Assembly: GCF_034479515.1 (NCBI RefSeq)
Contig: NZ_CP140152.1
Location: forward strand, 558,001-622,000
Length of the DNA stretch: 64,000 nucleotides
DNA from: Duganella zoogloeoides
Lineage (GTDB): Bacteria; Pseudomonadota; Gammaproteobacteria; Burkholderiales; Burkholderiaceae_D
Direction of reading: 5' to 3'
Shown here: positions 1 to 11,515 of the stretch, one piece after another
Numbering within the stretch: the first letter of the stretch is position 1
How the letters are laid out: every line of letters begins with the position of its first letter
The notes under the pieces: model-generated
Told to the model about the DNA's origin: nothing
Seen by the model: only the letters and a program-made list of their open reading frames with translations
The model's database searches: none
Made by a program: the position numbers and the translations under genes

Positions 1-2709
1 CCCGGGTCGCATTCACTGCGCCGGCAGCAGGGCCGCGCTGCGCTGGCGCTGGCCGTGCTGCTGTCGCCAGCCATGGCGCCAGCGTCGGTCGCAGCCGCGC
101 CCGTGTCCGCGCCCGTGTCGGCAGCACCATTGCGGGCGCAGGTCGAAGACCTGGCCGGTTCCGGGCGCTACCGTGCGGCGCTGGCGCAAGCGGAACCGGC
201 GCTGGCGCTGGCCGAGCGCAATTTCGCATCCGGCACGCCGGCGGCGCAGATGGCGCTGCTAGAAGCCCTGTACGCCGTTGGCCACCTGCGCTACCTGGCC
301 GGCGACGCGCAACTGGCACTGCAGCATTACAGTCGTGCGCTGGCCGTCAGCCAAGGCGTTGCGCCGCAGCTGGCGCTGCGCTGGGCACCGATCCTGGTGC
401 CCGCTTTTGACGAGCTGGCGAAACGGCGCGGCGCCCATGCGCTGGCCGTGCAACAGCTCGCACCCGTGCTGGCCTACCCCGGCATGGAGTCCGCCGCCGC
501 CTGGTCGTTGCGCTTCGATGTGCGCAGCCGCCTCGGACGCGCCGCCCTGCGCGCCGGCGACGCGGCAGTGGCGCAGCGCGAGCTGGCGCTGGCCTTCGAG
601 GAGCGCGTGGCGGCGATCGGCATCACGCTGCAAACACCGATCATGGTGGCGCACCAGCGCCAGGTGCGCGGCGACCTGACCACCTTGCGCAACGTCCAGC
701 AGCGCATGCTGGAAACCGTGGGCGCCCTGGGCCAGACCCGCCAGATCAGCCGTGACGATGGCCGGCCTGCACGCGATTATGCGGTGCGCCATGACTGGCT
801 CGAAGCCGATACCCCCGCCGCCAACCTGGTACGGCTGCACGCAGCCGAGCCGGAATGGCTGCTGGCGTTTTATCACGGTGCGTTTGCCGACTACGCGCGC
901 AAGATGCAGCAGGTGCCGCAGGAGGAGGGCTATGTCGAACTGGAAATGGAATACGCCGTATTCGGCGCCTACCTGTCGGCTGCGGGCCGCTGGGCGCCGG
1001 CCGCCGAGGCCATCGTCCAGGCATTGCGCCTGAATGCGCTGCGCTTGCCGGCAGAGCAGGCGTACCTGACGCCGGATCACATGGTGGCGGCATTGGCCAC
1101 GCGCCGCGCGCTCGTGCACCTGGCCGTATCGCACCAGCTGGCAGCCGATGCTGCCGATGCAGCCGGTACTGCAGGCGCCGCCGGCGTGCGCACCGTGGTC
1201 GGCGAACTCATGCAGATCAAGGAACTGTCCGGCGCTGTACGCCTGGGCCGCGCCGCCGCCCTGCGGCAGGCACTGGCGGCAGGTTCGGACCCTGTCGAGG
1301 TCGTGCTGGCGGCGCTGAACCGGCTCGACCCCAATGCCTCGTTCGAGGCGTATGCGCAGTACAGCAACCTCGACTTGCAACTGCAGACGCTGCTCGTGCC
1401 CTATACGGCGCCGTTGACGCTGACGCCCGGCGCCCGCCTGCTGGCCCAGGTGCAGGGCGCACTCGGTGACGAGGTGCTGCTTGCCTACAGCGTCCATCAA
1501 CCGCTCGACTTTGCCACGATGACGTGGCAGCCGCCGCGCTACCTGGGCCAGCTGGTCAGCGCGCAGCGCGTCACCATGGCGGAGCTGGGGCCGGCCGCAG
1601 CCATCAACGCGGAGCTGGCCGACTGGCGCGCGGCCCTGCTGGCGGGCGCCGCCACCGAGCACGCAGGCGGCGCAGCAGCAGCCACTCCCGTTGCCGCCGT
1701 TGCTGGCCTTGCCGACGCATTCGGCGTCGAGGCTGTCGCCGCGGGCGGTTCCGACGTGCCGTATCGGCGCCTGTTACAGCCCTTGCTGGGCAAGCGCGCC
1801 GCCGCCGCGTCCTACGTGGTGTGGCCCGATGCCGAACTGGCGCAACTGCCGTTCGAGGCGCTGGTCGATGACAGCGGCCAGTACCTGCTGGCGCGCGGTC
1901 CGTGGCGTTACCTGGGCGCGGTGCGGCAGTTGCTGGCGGCGCCGTCCGCCAGTCGCAGCGGCGGCGCTGCCGTGGTGCTGGGCGCCCCTGATTTTGACGC
2001 CGGACCGGCCCCGGTGGCGCCGGCCGTCGCAGCGGCGGCGCTGCGGCCAGCGTTGCAGCAGCTGCGCTTCAAAGCCTTGCCGGCGGCGGCAGGCGAAGCT
2101 GCTGCAGTGGCGGCGGCGTTGCGCGGCGCCGGCCAGCCGGTGCAGTTGTACTCGGGCGCGCAGGCCAGCACGCAGGTGCTGCGCAAGCTGCATGGCCCGC
2201 GCTACCTGCACCTGGCCACGCACGGCTTTTTCCTCGGCGAAGCCGGTGGCGGCAGCGAAGAAGTGCTCGGCAAGGATGGCCAGGCTTACCTGCACGACAT
2301 GCAGGTGCCGCAATTTAACAGTGGCCTGGCGCTGGCCGGCGTCAACCGTGCCCCGGCCGCCATCGGCAATCCCGGTCTGCTGTTCGCTTCCCAGCTGGCG
2401 CAGCTCGACCTCGACGGCACGGAACTGGCGGTGCTGTCGGCCTGCGAGAGCGGCGCCGGCATGGTCGTGGCAGGCGAAACCGTGGACAGCCTGCGCCAGT
2501 CGCTCGAGGCGGCCGGCGCGCGCAGCGCCGTCACCACGCTGTGGCCGGTATCGGATGCCGCCAGTGCCGACCTGATGGGACATTTTTACCGCGGCCTGGC
2601 CGCCGGCTTGGACAAGGGCGAGGCGTTGCGGCAGGCCAAGCTGGCGCTGGCGCCGCGTTGGCACCACCCGTATTTCTGGGCGCCCTACGTGCTCAGTGGC
2701 GCGCGCTGA
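1..2709 (+). CDS. TPR/CHAT-domain peptidase-like protein (5' partial)
   Basis: The reading frame is open from base 1, so the true start lies outside the window; the GTG at 55 falls inside what looks like the hydrophobic core of a signal peptide preceded by an Arg-rich stretch. The first ~450 codons are Ala/Leu-rich helical repeats of TPR type. The C-terminal third is a CHAT domain (caspase-like fold): the expected His lies in HLATHG (codon 741 from base 1) and the Cys in LSACESG (codon 815), so the dyad is intact. CHAT proteins are clan CD cysteine peptidases or relatives; no substrate can be named here. A secreted or periplasmic location is inferred from the N-terminus. It converges on the next gene with 7 bases between stops. 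No partner gene is visible on this side. Confidence 0.85.
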   Translation, partial: PGSHSLRRQQGRAALALAVLLSPAMAPASVAAAPVSAPVSAAPLRAQVEDLAGSGRYRAALAQAEPALALAERNFASGTPAAQMALLEALYAVGHLRYLAGDAQLALQHYSRALAVSQGVAPQLALRWAPILVPAFDELAKRRGAHALAVQQLAPVLAYPGMESAAAWSLRFDVRSRLGRAALRAGDAAVAQRELALAFEERVAAIGITLQTPIMVAHQRQVRGDLTTLRNVQQRMLETVGALGQTRQISRDDGRPARDYAVRHDWLEADTPAANLVRLHAAEPEWLLAFYHGAFADYARKMQQVPQEEGYVELEMEYAVFGAYLSAAGRWAPAAEAIVQALRLNALRLPAEQAYLTPDHMVAALATRRALVHLAVSHQLAADAADAAGTAGAAGVRTVVGELMQIKELSGAVRLGRAAALRQALAAGSDPVEVVLAALNRLDPNASFEAYAQYSNLDLQLQTLLVPYTAPLTLTPGARLLAQVQGALGDEVLLAYSVHQPLDFATMTWQPPRYLGQLVSAQRVTMAELGPAAAINAELADWRAALLAGAATEHAGGAAAATPVAAVAGLADAFGVEAVAAGGSDVPYRRLLQPLLGKRAAAASYVVWPDAELAQLPFEALVDDSGQYLLARGPWRYLGAVRQLLAAPSASRSGGAAVVLGAPDFDAGPAPVAPAVAAAALRPALQQLRFKALPAAAGEAAAVAAALRGAGQPVQLYSGAQASTQVLRKLHGPRYLHLATHGFFLGEAGGGSEEVLGKDGQAYLHDMQVPQFNSGLALAGVNRAPAAIGNPGLLFASQLAQLDLDGTELAVLSACESGAGMVVAGETVDSLRQSLEAAGARSAVTTLWPVSDAASADLMGHFYRGLAAGLDKGEALRQAKLALAPRWHHPYFWAPYVLSGAR

Positions 2710-2716
2710 TGCAGCG

Positions 2717-5700
2717 TCAGTCGGCCAGCCACCAGGTATTGCGTCCCGCCGCCTTGGCGCGGTACAGCGCCACGTCGGCCTGCTTGTAGAGCTGTTCGTG
2801 GCTGTGGCCGCGCTGGTGCACCGCCGCGCCCACGCTGGCGCTGATCTCGATCGTCGCCCCTGCGGGCAGCAGCAGCGGTTGGGCCAGGTCGTGAAGCATG
2901 CGTGCGCACATGGGCGCCAGGGTGGCGCGGTCGGTGGCCTGGCCCAGCAATACGGCGAACTCGTCGCCGCCCAGGCGGAACACCCGGTCCGACTCGCGCA
3001 CCGCCGCCAGCAGGCGTCCGGCGGCCGCCACCAGCAGGGTGTCCCCGGCGTCGTGGCCATAGGTGTCGTTGACCGGTTTGAAGTGGTCGAGATCGACCAG
3101 CAGCAGGGTGAAGCCGGGGCTGCCGCGCTCGGTTTGCGCCACCAGCAGGCGCAGTTCGTCGCTGAACAGGCGCCGGTTGGCCAGGCCGGTGAGGGGATCG
3201 CTGTAGGCCAGGGTTTCCAGCTGGGCCTGGGTAGCGCGCAGTTCGGCGGTGCGTGCTTGCACCATCGCCTCCAGTTCGCGCTGGCGCCGGCGCAGGTACC
3301 GGGTGCGGAGCTGCATCAGGCCGGCCAGCAGCAACAGCGCCAGCAGCACCGCGCCCAGGCGCGCCCACGGTTGCTGGTGCCAGGCGGTGAGCACCCGCAC
3401 CGGCACTTCCAGCGGCGCCGACCATTCGCCGTTGCGGTTCGAGCCGCGCAGCAGCAAGATGTAGTCGCCCGGCGGCAGGTTGGTGTAGCTGGCGCGGCGG
3501 GTGGTGGCGTCGGTGCCGATCCAGTTGCGATCGAAGCCCTTGAGCTGGTAGGCATAGCGGTTGCGTTCGGGCGCGGAATAGTCGAGCGCGGCGAATTCGA
3601 GCGAGAAGCCGCGCTCGCGGCCTTCCGGCGTGACCGTGATCGGCGCGGCCTTGCGGCCGGCGACGTTGTAGATGCCGCTGGGGATTTCCTGGTCGCCCAG
3701 CAGGATGCGGGTCACTGCCACTGGCGCCGCGTAGCGCCACGGTACCTGGGCGCGGGTGCGCAGCACGGTCAGGCCGGACAGGCCGCCGAACACCAGTTCG
3801 CCGGACGCGGTGCGGGTGCCGGAATTGGTCCAGTACAACGGCAGCTGCACGCCGTCGCCGGCGCCGAACGCCTGCACCGCCAGCGTGCGCGGCGCGATGC
3901 GCGCCAGGCCATTGTCGGTGCTGGCCCAGATCGCGCCATCGACATCTTGCAGCACCATGTTGGCGCTGTTGTCGGGCATGCCCTGCAGCTTGCTGAAGCG
4001 GCGGAAGCGCCGCTGGCCGTCCGCGTCGGTGCGTTCGAGCAGGATCACGCCGGTGCCGAAGTTCGACAGCCATAACCGTCCCTCGCGGTCGAGCAGCAGC
4101 GACGACACGTAGCCGGGCGGCAGGCGGTCGGCCGTAGCGAGTTCTGTGGGCACCAGTTCCACGCCGGCGCTGGCGCCGTCGTGGCGGCCCAGGCGCGCCA
4201 GCCCGGTGCGGGTGCCGATCCAGAGATCGTCGCCGGCCACCAGCAGCGCCGTCACGCGCGGATCGCCCAGGCGCTGGATTTCGTGGCGCAGCAGGCGCGC
4301 CGTGTCGCGGCTGTCCGCAGCCGGCAGTTGCAACGCCCGCACGCCTTCCAGGTCGCCCAGCCACAGCATGCGGTCGCTTACCGCCAGCGCCCACACTTCC
4401 TCTTTGAGCGCGCGGCCCGGCACCGGCACCACGCGCGCGCTGCGGCCGTCGGCGTCCGCGCGGTACAAGCCTTGCTGGGTGCCGAGGTAGATCTCGCCAT
4501 CGGGCCCGGGCACGATGGCCAGTACCCGGCCCTTGGGCAGCCCGGGCACGGTCGCCGCCTGGCCGCCCAGCGGATCGACGATCTTGACGCCGCCGCTGGC
4601 GATGGACAGCCACAGGCGGCCGTCCGGCGCCTGCATCATGGCCGGCACGCTGAGCACGCCGCTGGCGTCGGCACCGAGGTCGCGCACCGTGGCGATCGCG
4701 TCCGACACCGGTCCGTGCTGGCTGACGCCGCCCATGGTGGCCACGAAGACGATGCCGCCGCGCTCGCGGAACATGGTCATGATGTTGTTGTCGGGCAGGC
4801 TGTCGGGCGTGTCGGCGCGGTGGCGGATGCGGCGCGACTCGCCGCTGCGCACGTCCAGCACCACGATGCCGCCCGCGCTGCCGTCGGTGCCGATCCACAG
4901 CTGGTCGGGCGCCGCTTCGATAATCGATACCACGCGCTCCTGCTGCAAGGTCGATGCCGGCCCGCTTTCGCGCACCGCCGTGGCTTGCAGCGTGGCCGCA
5001 TCGAGCAGGAAGGCGCCGTTGGCGCGGGTGCCGGCCCAGATGCGCCCGGCGCTGTCCTGGAACAGCGCGGTGAACGCCGGCACGGTTCCATCGCCCACGG
5101 CCACCGGCCGCACGCGTTGTTGTTTATCCAGCAGGAACAGGCCGCGTTCGGTAGCGATCCACAGCCGGCCATCGGCCGCGCGCAGCAACTGGTTGATGCC
5201 GGCGACCGGCAGCGACGCTCCTGCAGCGTAAGCCATGCGGGTGACCACGCCGGCGGCGTCGATGCGGTCGATGCCGGTGCCATGGCCCACCAGCAGGCCG
5301 TCCGCGCCGTCGTCGGCCATGGCGGCAACGCCGCCATTGGCCAGGCCGCCGGGACCGGCGCGGTAGCGCACGAAGTTGTCGTGCGCAGCGTCATAGCGCG
5401 CCACGCCGCCCGAATTCATGCCGATCCACAGGCGGCCCCGTTGGTCGATGTGCAGGCTCAGGATGTAGTTGTCGGGCAGGGTGTCGGTGCGGGCGGCGTC
5501 CGCCCCGTACTTGGTATAGCGGTTGCCATCCCAGCGCAGCAGGCCGGTCTGGGTGCCGATCCAGACAAAGCCCTGCCGGTCCTGGACAAACGCTTCGCCG
5601 CCGGACATATCGGCTTGCTGGTAGTGCCTGAACGCGGTGTGGGCCAGGCGGCTCCAGCGCTCGGCGGCGCAGGCATCGGCGGCGCATGCCAGGTGCAGCA

Positions 5701-5830
5701 TGACCAGCATGACGATGGCAAGCAGGCGGCCCCATGCCGCCTGCGCCAACGCTGGCCATGCGCCGCTGGCGCCGCCGCGTGCGGGGCGCGCCGGCATGAC
5801 ATGGCAGCGATATCTATTGCTTATTAGCAT
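2717..5830 (-). CDS. Beta-propeller sensor diguanylate cyclase (Reg_prop/YYY/GGDEF)
   Basis: The order is N-terminal signal/anchor segment, a long array of two-component-regulator propeller repeats (recurring DxxGxxWxGT-like units), a Y_Y_Y domain, one transmembrane helix rich in Leu/Ala, a short coiled coil, and a C-terminal GGDEF domain with an intact GGDEF motif near residue 953. The propeller is expected in the periplasm and the cyclase in the cytoplasm, making c-di-GMP from GTP in response to an unknown ligand. The start is uncertain: the frame runs up to 5899, but a TATAGT box at 5837-5842 lies inside that extension, so I chose ATG 5830; ATG 5797 is also possible and sits nearer the hydrophobic signal core. 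No RIxxD inhibitory site was checked. First of three c-di-GMP proteins in the window. Confidence 0.85.
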   Translation of the reverse strand: MLISNRYRCHVMPARPARGGASGAWPALAQAAWGRLLAIVMLVMLHLACAADACAAERWSRLAHTAFRHYQQADMSGGEAFVQDRQGFVWIGTQTGLLRWDGNRYTKYGADAARTDTLPDNYILSLHIDQRGRLWIGMNSGGVARYDAAHDNFVRYRAGPGGLANGGVAAMADDGADGLLVGHGTGIDRIDAAGVVTRMAYAAGASLPVAGINQLLRAADGRLWIATERGLFLLDKQQRVRPVAVGDGTVPAFTALFQDSAGRIWAGTRANGAFLLDAATLQATAVRESGPASTLQQERVVSIIEAAPDQLWIGTDGSAGGIVVLDVRSGESRRIRHRADTPDSLPDNNIMTMFRERGGIVFVATMGGVSQHGPVSDAIATVRDLGADASGVLSVPAMMQAPDGRLWLSIASGGVKIVDPLGGQAATVPGLPKGRVLAIVPGPDGEIYLGTQQGLYRADADGRSARVVPVPGRALKEEVWALAVSDRMLWLGDLEGVRALQLPAADSRDTARLLRHEIQRLGDPRVTALLVAGDDLWIGTRTGLARLGRHDGASAGVELVPTELATADRLPPGYVSSLLLDREGRLWLSNFGTGVILLERTDADGQRRFRRFSKLQGMPDNSANMVLQDVDGAIWASTDNGLARIAPRTLAVQAFGAGDGVQLPLYWTNSGTRTASGELVFGGLSGLTVLRTRAQVPWRYAAPVAVTRILLGDQEIPSGIYNVAGRKAAPITVTPEGRERGFSLEFAALDYSAPERNRYAYQLKGFDRNWIGTDATTRRASYTNLPPGDYILLLRGSNRNGEWSAPLEVPVRVLTAWHQQPWARLGAVLLALLLLAGLMQLRTRYLRRRQRELEAMVQARTAELRATQAQLETLAYSDPLTGLANRRLFSDELRLLVAQTERGSPGFTLLLVDLDHFKPVNDTYGHDAGDTLLVAAAGRLLAAVRESDRVFRLGGDEFAVLLGQATDRATLAPMCARMLHDLAQPLLLPAGATIEISASVGAAVHQRGHSHEQLYKQADVALYRAKAAGRNTWWLAD

Positions 5831-5928
5831 GAAGCCACTATACCGTAGCGTCCATGGTGAGCGTTGTGGCATTTTTGCTACGAGCGGGGCGTCTTTCATC
5901 GAAGGTCGCGCAATCGCGGCGGGGCGGT

Positions 5929-5934
5929 TATAAT
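5929..5934 (+). promoter_or_regulatory. -10 box of the thi operon
   Basis: A perfect TATAAT lies about 30 bases upstream of the THI element and just downstream of the divergent cyclase gene. I see no good -35 at 17 bases. Transcription would begin near 5941 and include the riboswitch. Confidence 0.55.
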
Positions 5935-5965
5935 CGTCGCGCTGCCCGGTGGCTTACACCGGGCG

Positions 5966-8061
<2,096 letters not shown>

Positions 8062-8074
8062 AGGGACGCTATCG

Positions 8075-8278
8075 ATGATCGAAATCGAATTGAATGGCGC
8101 GCCGCACGCGGTGCCGGCGCGCCAGACCCTGGACCAGCTGATCGATGGCTTGTCATTGACGGGCCAGGCGCTGGCGCTGGCCGTCAACCGCGCAGTGGTG
8201 CCGCGCCAGCAATGGCCGTACCGTGAGCTGCAACCGCAGGACAAGGTGGACATCGTGCGCGCCATCGGCGGCGGCTGA
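8075..8278 (+). CDS. thiS: Sulfur carrier protein ThiS
   Basis: A 67-residue ubiquitin-like sulfur carrier. After adenylation its C-terminal glycine becomes a thiocarboxylate that donates sulfur to the thiazole ring made by ThiG. The frame ends in Ile-Gly-Gly-Gly, giving the required terminal Gly-Gly. The start at ATG 8075 follows AGGGA 13 bases after the thiC stop. It lies 16 bases before thiG, as is common for this carrier/synthase pair. The activating enzyme (ThiF or MoeB) is not in the window. Confidence 0.95.
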   Translation: MIEIELNGAPHAVPARQTLDQLIDGLSLTGQALALAVNRAVVPRQQWPYRELQPQDKVDIVRAIGGG

Positions 8279-8294
8279 ACAACAAGGAAGCTAT

Positions 8295-9077
8295 ATGAAC
8301 CAAGACTTATTGACCATCGCAGGAAAAACCTATCAATCGCGCCTGCTGGTCGGCAGCGGCAAGTACCGCGACCTGCAACAGACCCGCGAGGCCACCGATG
8401 CGGCCGGCGCGGAAATCATCACCGTGGCGATTCGCCGCGTCAACATCGGCCAGGATCCGACAGCGCCGAGCCTGCTCGACGTGCTGCCGCCGTCGCAGTA
8501 CACGATCCTGCCCAACACGGCCGGCTGCTACACGGCCAAGGACGCGATCTATACCTTGCAGATGGCGCGCGAACTGCTCAACGGTCACAAGCTGGTCAAG
8601 CTCGAAGTGCTCGGCGACGAAAAAACGCTGTTCCCGCACATGCCGGAAACCCTGATCGCGGCCGAGGCACTCGTCAAAGACGGCTTCGACGTGATGGTGT
8701 ATTGCAGCGACGATCCGATCCAGGCCAAGATTTTAGAGGACATTGGCTGCGTGGCGGTGATGCCGCTGGCGTCCCTGATCGGCTCCGGCATGGGCATCCT
8801 CAACCCGTGGAACCTGTCGCTGATCATCGAGCAGGCCAAGGTGCCGGTGCTGGTCGATGCCGGCGTGGGCACGGCGTCGGACGCGGCGATCGCCATGGAA
8901 CTGGGCTGTGACGGCGTGCTGATGAACACGGCCATTGCCGGCGCGCGCGACCCGGTACGCATGGCGCGCGCCATGCAGCTCGGTGTGCAGGCCGGGCGCG
9001 AAGCATTCCTGGCCGGCCGCATCGCCCGCAAATTCGCCGCATCGCCGTCGTCGCCGATGGCGGGCCGGCTGGCATGA
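8295..9077 (+). CDS. thiG: Thiazole synthase ThiG
   Basis: A TIM-barrel enzyme that condenses DXP, dehydroglycine and ThiS thiocarboxylate into the thiazole phosphate moiety. The 260-residue length is normal. Lys102 in [10 protein letters not shown] is the Schiff-base lysine position, and the [18 protein letters not shown] phosphate-binding segment is present. ATG 8295 was chosen because AAGGAAG precedes it at the right distance and upstream in-frame codons would overlap thiS. Its stop overlaps the next frame as ATGA. The DXP substrate is made by Dxs, which is encoded about 21 kb away in this window. Confidence 0.98.
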   Translation: MNQDLLTIAGKTYQSRLLVGSGKYRDLQQTREATDAAGAEIITVAIRRVNIGQDPTAPSLLDVLPPSQYTILPNTAGCYTAKDAIYTLQMARELLNGHKLVKLEVLGDEKTLFPHMPETLIAAEALVKDGFDVMVYCSDDPIQAKILEDIGCVAVMPLASLIGSGMGILNPWNLSLIIEQAKVPVLVDAGVGTASDAAIAMELGCDGVLMNTAIAGARDPVRMARAMQLGVQAGREAFLAGRIARKFAASPSSPMAGRLA

Positions 9078-9280
9078 GCGCCCGCGTGATGGCGCCCGCA
9101 AAGCCGGCGAAACATTACGGCATAGCGACGGCAGGCGCGCGTGCGGGCATGGCTGGCGGCGTGCCGGCGACGTCGATGGTTGGAACCGTTGGCGGCGCCC
9201 CGGCGACGGCGACCGCCGTGCCCGTTGCCGGGGCGACGACGTCCGCGACGCCGGCAACCGTGCGGCGCGCGCGCCCATGA
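9074..9280 (+). CDS. Small Ala/Gly/Thr-rich frame between thiG and thiD
   Basis: A 68-codon frame fills the whole thiG-thiD gap: its ATG overlaps the thiG stop (ATGA, 9074-9077) and its stop overlaps the thiD start (ATGA, 9277-9280). The predicted product is rich in Ala, Gly, Thr, Pro and Val with no recognised domain, signal peptide or conserved motif. There is no clear ribosome-binding site of its own, so expression would depend on coupling to thiG. It may be a real small protein, a remnant of an ancestral fusion, or a translated spacer that carries ribosomes to thiD, which also lacks a clear ribosome-binding site. I do not assign a function. Confidence 0.4.
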   Translation: MSARVMAPAKPAKHYGIATAGARAGMAGGVPATSMVGTVGGAPATATAVPVAGATTSATPATVRRARP

Positions 9281-10062
9281 GTGCGGTCACTGCGCCGGTT
9301 CAGCGCCCGTGCGTGCTGGTGTTTTCCGGGCTCGATCCGTCCGGCGGCGCCGGCCTGGTGGCCGATGCGCAGGCGGTGGCGGCGCAGGGCGCGCACGCGC
9401 TGACCGTGTGCACGGCGCTCACGGTGCAGGACAACGACCGGGTGTTTGCGGTCGAACCGGTGGCCACCGACCTGGTGCTGCGCCAAGCGCGCGCGCTGAC
9501 CGGCAAGATGGCGATCGGCGCGGTCAAGATCGGCATTCCCGGCAGCGCCGCCAATGCGCTGGCGATTGCCGACGTGATCCGCGCACTGCGGCGCGTGCAG
9601 CCGCAGCTGCCGGTCGTGCTGGACCCGGTGCTGGCCAGCGGCCACGGCGACGTGCTCACGCCCGGCGATGCGGTGGCCGCGCTGGCGCCGTTGCTGGCGC
9701 TGGCGACAGTGCTCACGCCCAACGGCCCGGAGGCATATCGCCTCACCGGTGTCGAAGCAGGCGCGGCGCAAGCGGCCATGCTGCGCGGGCAGGGCTGCCG
9801 CAACGTACTGATCACGGGCGGCCACGACGATGGTCCGCACCTGCTCAACCACTGTTACGGTGATGTGGACCACCAATGGCAGTGGCAGCGCCTGCCGGGC
9901 CAGTTTCACGGCAGCGGCTGCACCCTCGCCGCCGCCATCGCCGGCCACCTGGCGCTGCGGCTGCCACTGGTCGCTGCGCTTGAGCGAGCCCAGCATTACT
10001 GCTTTGGCGCGCTGCGCGACGCCTACGCGGTGGCCGCCGGGCAGCGCATGCCGCACCGATGA
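9277..10062 (+). CDS. thiD: Hydroxymethylpyrimidine/phosphomethylpyrimidine kinase ThiD
   Basis: A ribokinase-fold enzyme that phosphorylates HMP and HMP-P to HMP-PP for joining with thiazole phosphate. The 261-residue product begins near the conserved FSGLDPSGGAGLVAD segment, and the anion hole and base GSGCTLAAAIA lie in the C-terminal part. ATG 9277 places about ten residues before the first strand, as usual. No clear Shine-Dalgarno precedes it, and the start overlaps the stop of the preceding small frame. The frame stays open upstream to 8935, but that sequence is antisense-like and unrelated to ThiD. Confidence 0.95.
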   Translation: MSAVTAPVQRPCVLVFSGLDPSGGAGLVADAQAVAAQGAHALTVCTALTVQDNDRVFAVEPVATDLVLRQARALTGKMAIGAVKIGIPGSAANALAIADVIRALRRVQPQLPVVLDPVLASGHGDVLTPGDAVAALAPLLALATVLTPNGPEAYRLTGVEAGAAQAAMLRGQGCRNVLITGGHDDGPHLLNHCYGDVDHQWQWQRLPGQFHGSGCTLAAAIAGHLALRLPLVAALERAQHYCFGALRDAYAVAAGQRMPHR

Positions 10063-10153
10063 AGTTAGCCACCCCTTACCGACCACCTACCCACCACTTT
10101 ATCCGCAGGCCGCATCGGCGCAGCGCGACCGCCGGCCTTGCAAGGAGAGCATC

Positions 10154-10798
10154 ATGCAAGGACTTTACCTGGTCACTCCCAACTGGGACGACACCGATCA
10201 ACTGCTGGCCGTGACCGAGCAGGCGCTGCAAGCCGGCAAGGGCAGCATCGCATTGCTGCAATATCGCCACAAGGACGCCGGCCCGGCCCGGCGCCGCGCG
10301 CAGGCCGCGGCGCTGCTGGCGCTGTGCCGGCGCTATGGCGTGCCGTTCATCGTCAACGACTTCGTCGATCTGTGCCAGGAAATCGGTGCGGACGGCGTAC
10401 ACCTGGGCGGCACCGACGCCGGCGTGGCTGCCGTGCGCGCGCAACTGGGCGCCGACAAGATCATCGGCGCCTCGTGCTACGGCGACCTGGCGCTGGCGGT
10501 GGCCGCGCAGAACGACGGCGCCAGTTACGTGGCGTTCGGCGGTTTTTATCCGTCGCTGGTCAAGAAATATGATTTCGTCACACGGCCCGAATTGCTCGAC
10601 CAGGCGCGCGCCGTGATCCGCGTGCCGACCGTGGTGATCGGCGGCATGACCCCGCAAAACGCCGCACCGCTGGTTGCGCGGGGTGCCGATATGGTGGCGG
10701 CAATCACCAGCGTTTATCGGACCGAAAATCAGGCCGACAGCGTGGCGCGGGCGGTGCATGCTTTTGCAGCGTTGTTTTCCAGGCCTGTGGCAGGGTAA
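10154..10798 (+). CDS. thiE: Thiamine-phosphate synthase ThiE
   Basis: A TIM-barrel enzyme that joins HMP-PP and thiazole phosphate to thiamine phosphate, the last step encoded in this operon. The 214-residue product has the family landmarks QYRHKD (phosphate/Mg site), FIVNDFVDLCQEIGADGVHLG and VVIGGMTPQNAAPLVARGAD. ATG 10154 has a strong AAGGAGAG at 10142-10149. The 91-base gap after thiD contains no obvious terminator, so it is probably co-transcribed. ThiL, which makes TPP, is not in the window. Confidence 0.97.
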   Translation: MQGLYLVTPNWDDTDQLLAVTEQALQAGKGSIALLQYRHKDAGPARRRAQAAALLALCRRYGVPFIVNDFVDLCQEIGADGVHLGGTDAGVAAVRAQLGADKIIGASCYGDLALAVAAQNDGASYVAFGGFYPSLVKKYDFVTRPELLDQARAVIRVPTVVIGGMTPQNAAPLVARGADMVAAITSVYRTENQADSVARAVHAFAALFSRPVAG

Positions 10799-10815
10799 TT
10801 CTCCACAGGAAAACC

Positions 10816-10846
10816 TTGAGTGATGGAAGCTTTTCGGCTTTATAAT
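10816..10846 (+). promoter_or_regulatory. Promoter of the ANTAR regulator gene
   Basis: TTGAGT (10816-10821) and a perfect TATAAT (10841-10846) are separated by 19 bases, slightly long for sigma-70. The -10 box overlaps an in-frame ATG at 10845, which rules that codon out as the start and supports ATG 10881. Confidence 0.5.
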
Positions 10847-10880
10847 GGGGTCGTTAGCAATAGCCCAAGGTTGCCGCCAC

Positions 10881-11510
10881 ATGCCCAATTCCCTGCCCCA
10901 GAAGCGTCCCATCCTGATTGTCGATGACGACCCGTTATTGCTCGATTTCCTGGGCGAAGTGCTCGGCCATGCCGGTTACGACATCCTCAAGGCCTCGTCG
11001 GCAGAGCAAGCGCTGCAACTGATCGCCCAGCGCGAACCCGATATGGCGCTGCTGGACATCCACATGCCCGGCATGACCGGCCTGGAACTGGCCAAGCAGT
11101 TGCACGCCACCAGTTCGGTGCCGTTCATGTTCCTGTCCGGCCGTGGCGATGCCGATGCCGGCAAGCAGGCCGCCTCGTATGGCGCGGTCGGTTTCCTGGT
11201 CAAGCCGGTGGACGAGAAGCAGCTGATGCCGGCGTTTGCCGCCGGCCTGGCGCGCGCCGACGAAATCCGCCAGCTGCGCCGCACCGAGTTGAACCTGAAC
11301 GCGGCGCTGGCCGCCGGCCGCGAAACCAGCCTGGCCGTGGGCCTGTTGATGTGCAAATTCCAGACCGACCGCAACACCGCGTTCGAAGTGTTGCGCGACC
11401 ATGCGCGCTCGAACCGGCGCAAGGTCAACGAGGTGGCCGACCAGTTGCTGGCGGCCGAAGAAACCCTCAATGGCTTGCATGCTGCATTCAGCCAGCGTCT
11501 GAAAAAATAG
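10881..11510 (+). CDS. Response regulator with REC and ANTAR RNA-binding domains
   Basis: Residues 1-120 form a receiver domain with the acidic pair Asp15/Asp16, phosphoacceptor Asp59 (ALLDIHMPG) and the Lys of FLVKPVD. Residues ~130-195 match ANTAR, the three-helix domain that binds paired hairpins in nascent RNA and prevents termination (families: NasR, AmiR, EutV). The 209-residue length fits an AmiR-like regulator. No sensor kinase is adjacent. A strong terminator follows, and then the leader of the next gene contains two hairpins, one with a T-run, which makes that gene a possible target. Target assignment is inference. Confidence 0.88.
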   Translation: MPNSLPQKRPILIVDDDPLLLDFLGEVLGHAGYDILKASSAEQALQLIAQREPDMALLDIHMPGMTGLELAKQLHATSSVPFMFLSGRGDADAGKQAASYGAVGFLVKPVDEKQLMPAFAAGLARADEIRQLRRTELNLNAALAAGRETSLAVGLLMCKFQTDRNTAFEVLRDHARSNRRKVNEVADQLLAAEETLNGLHAAFSQRLKK

Positions 11511-11515
11511 ACAGC

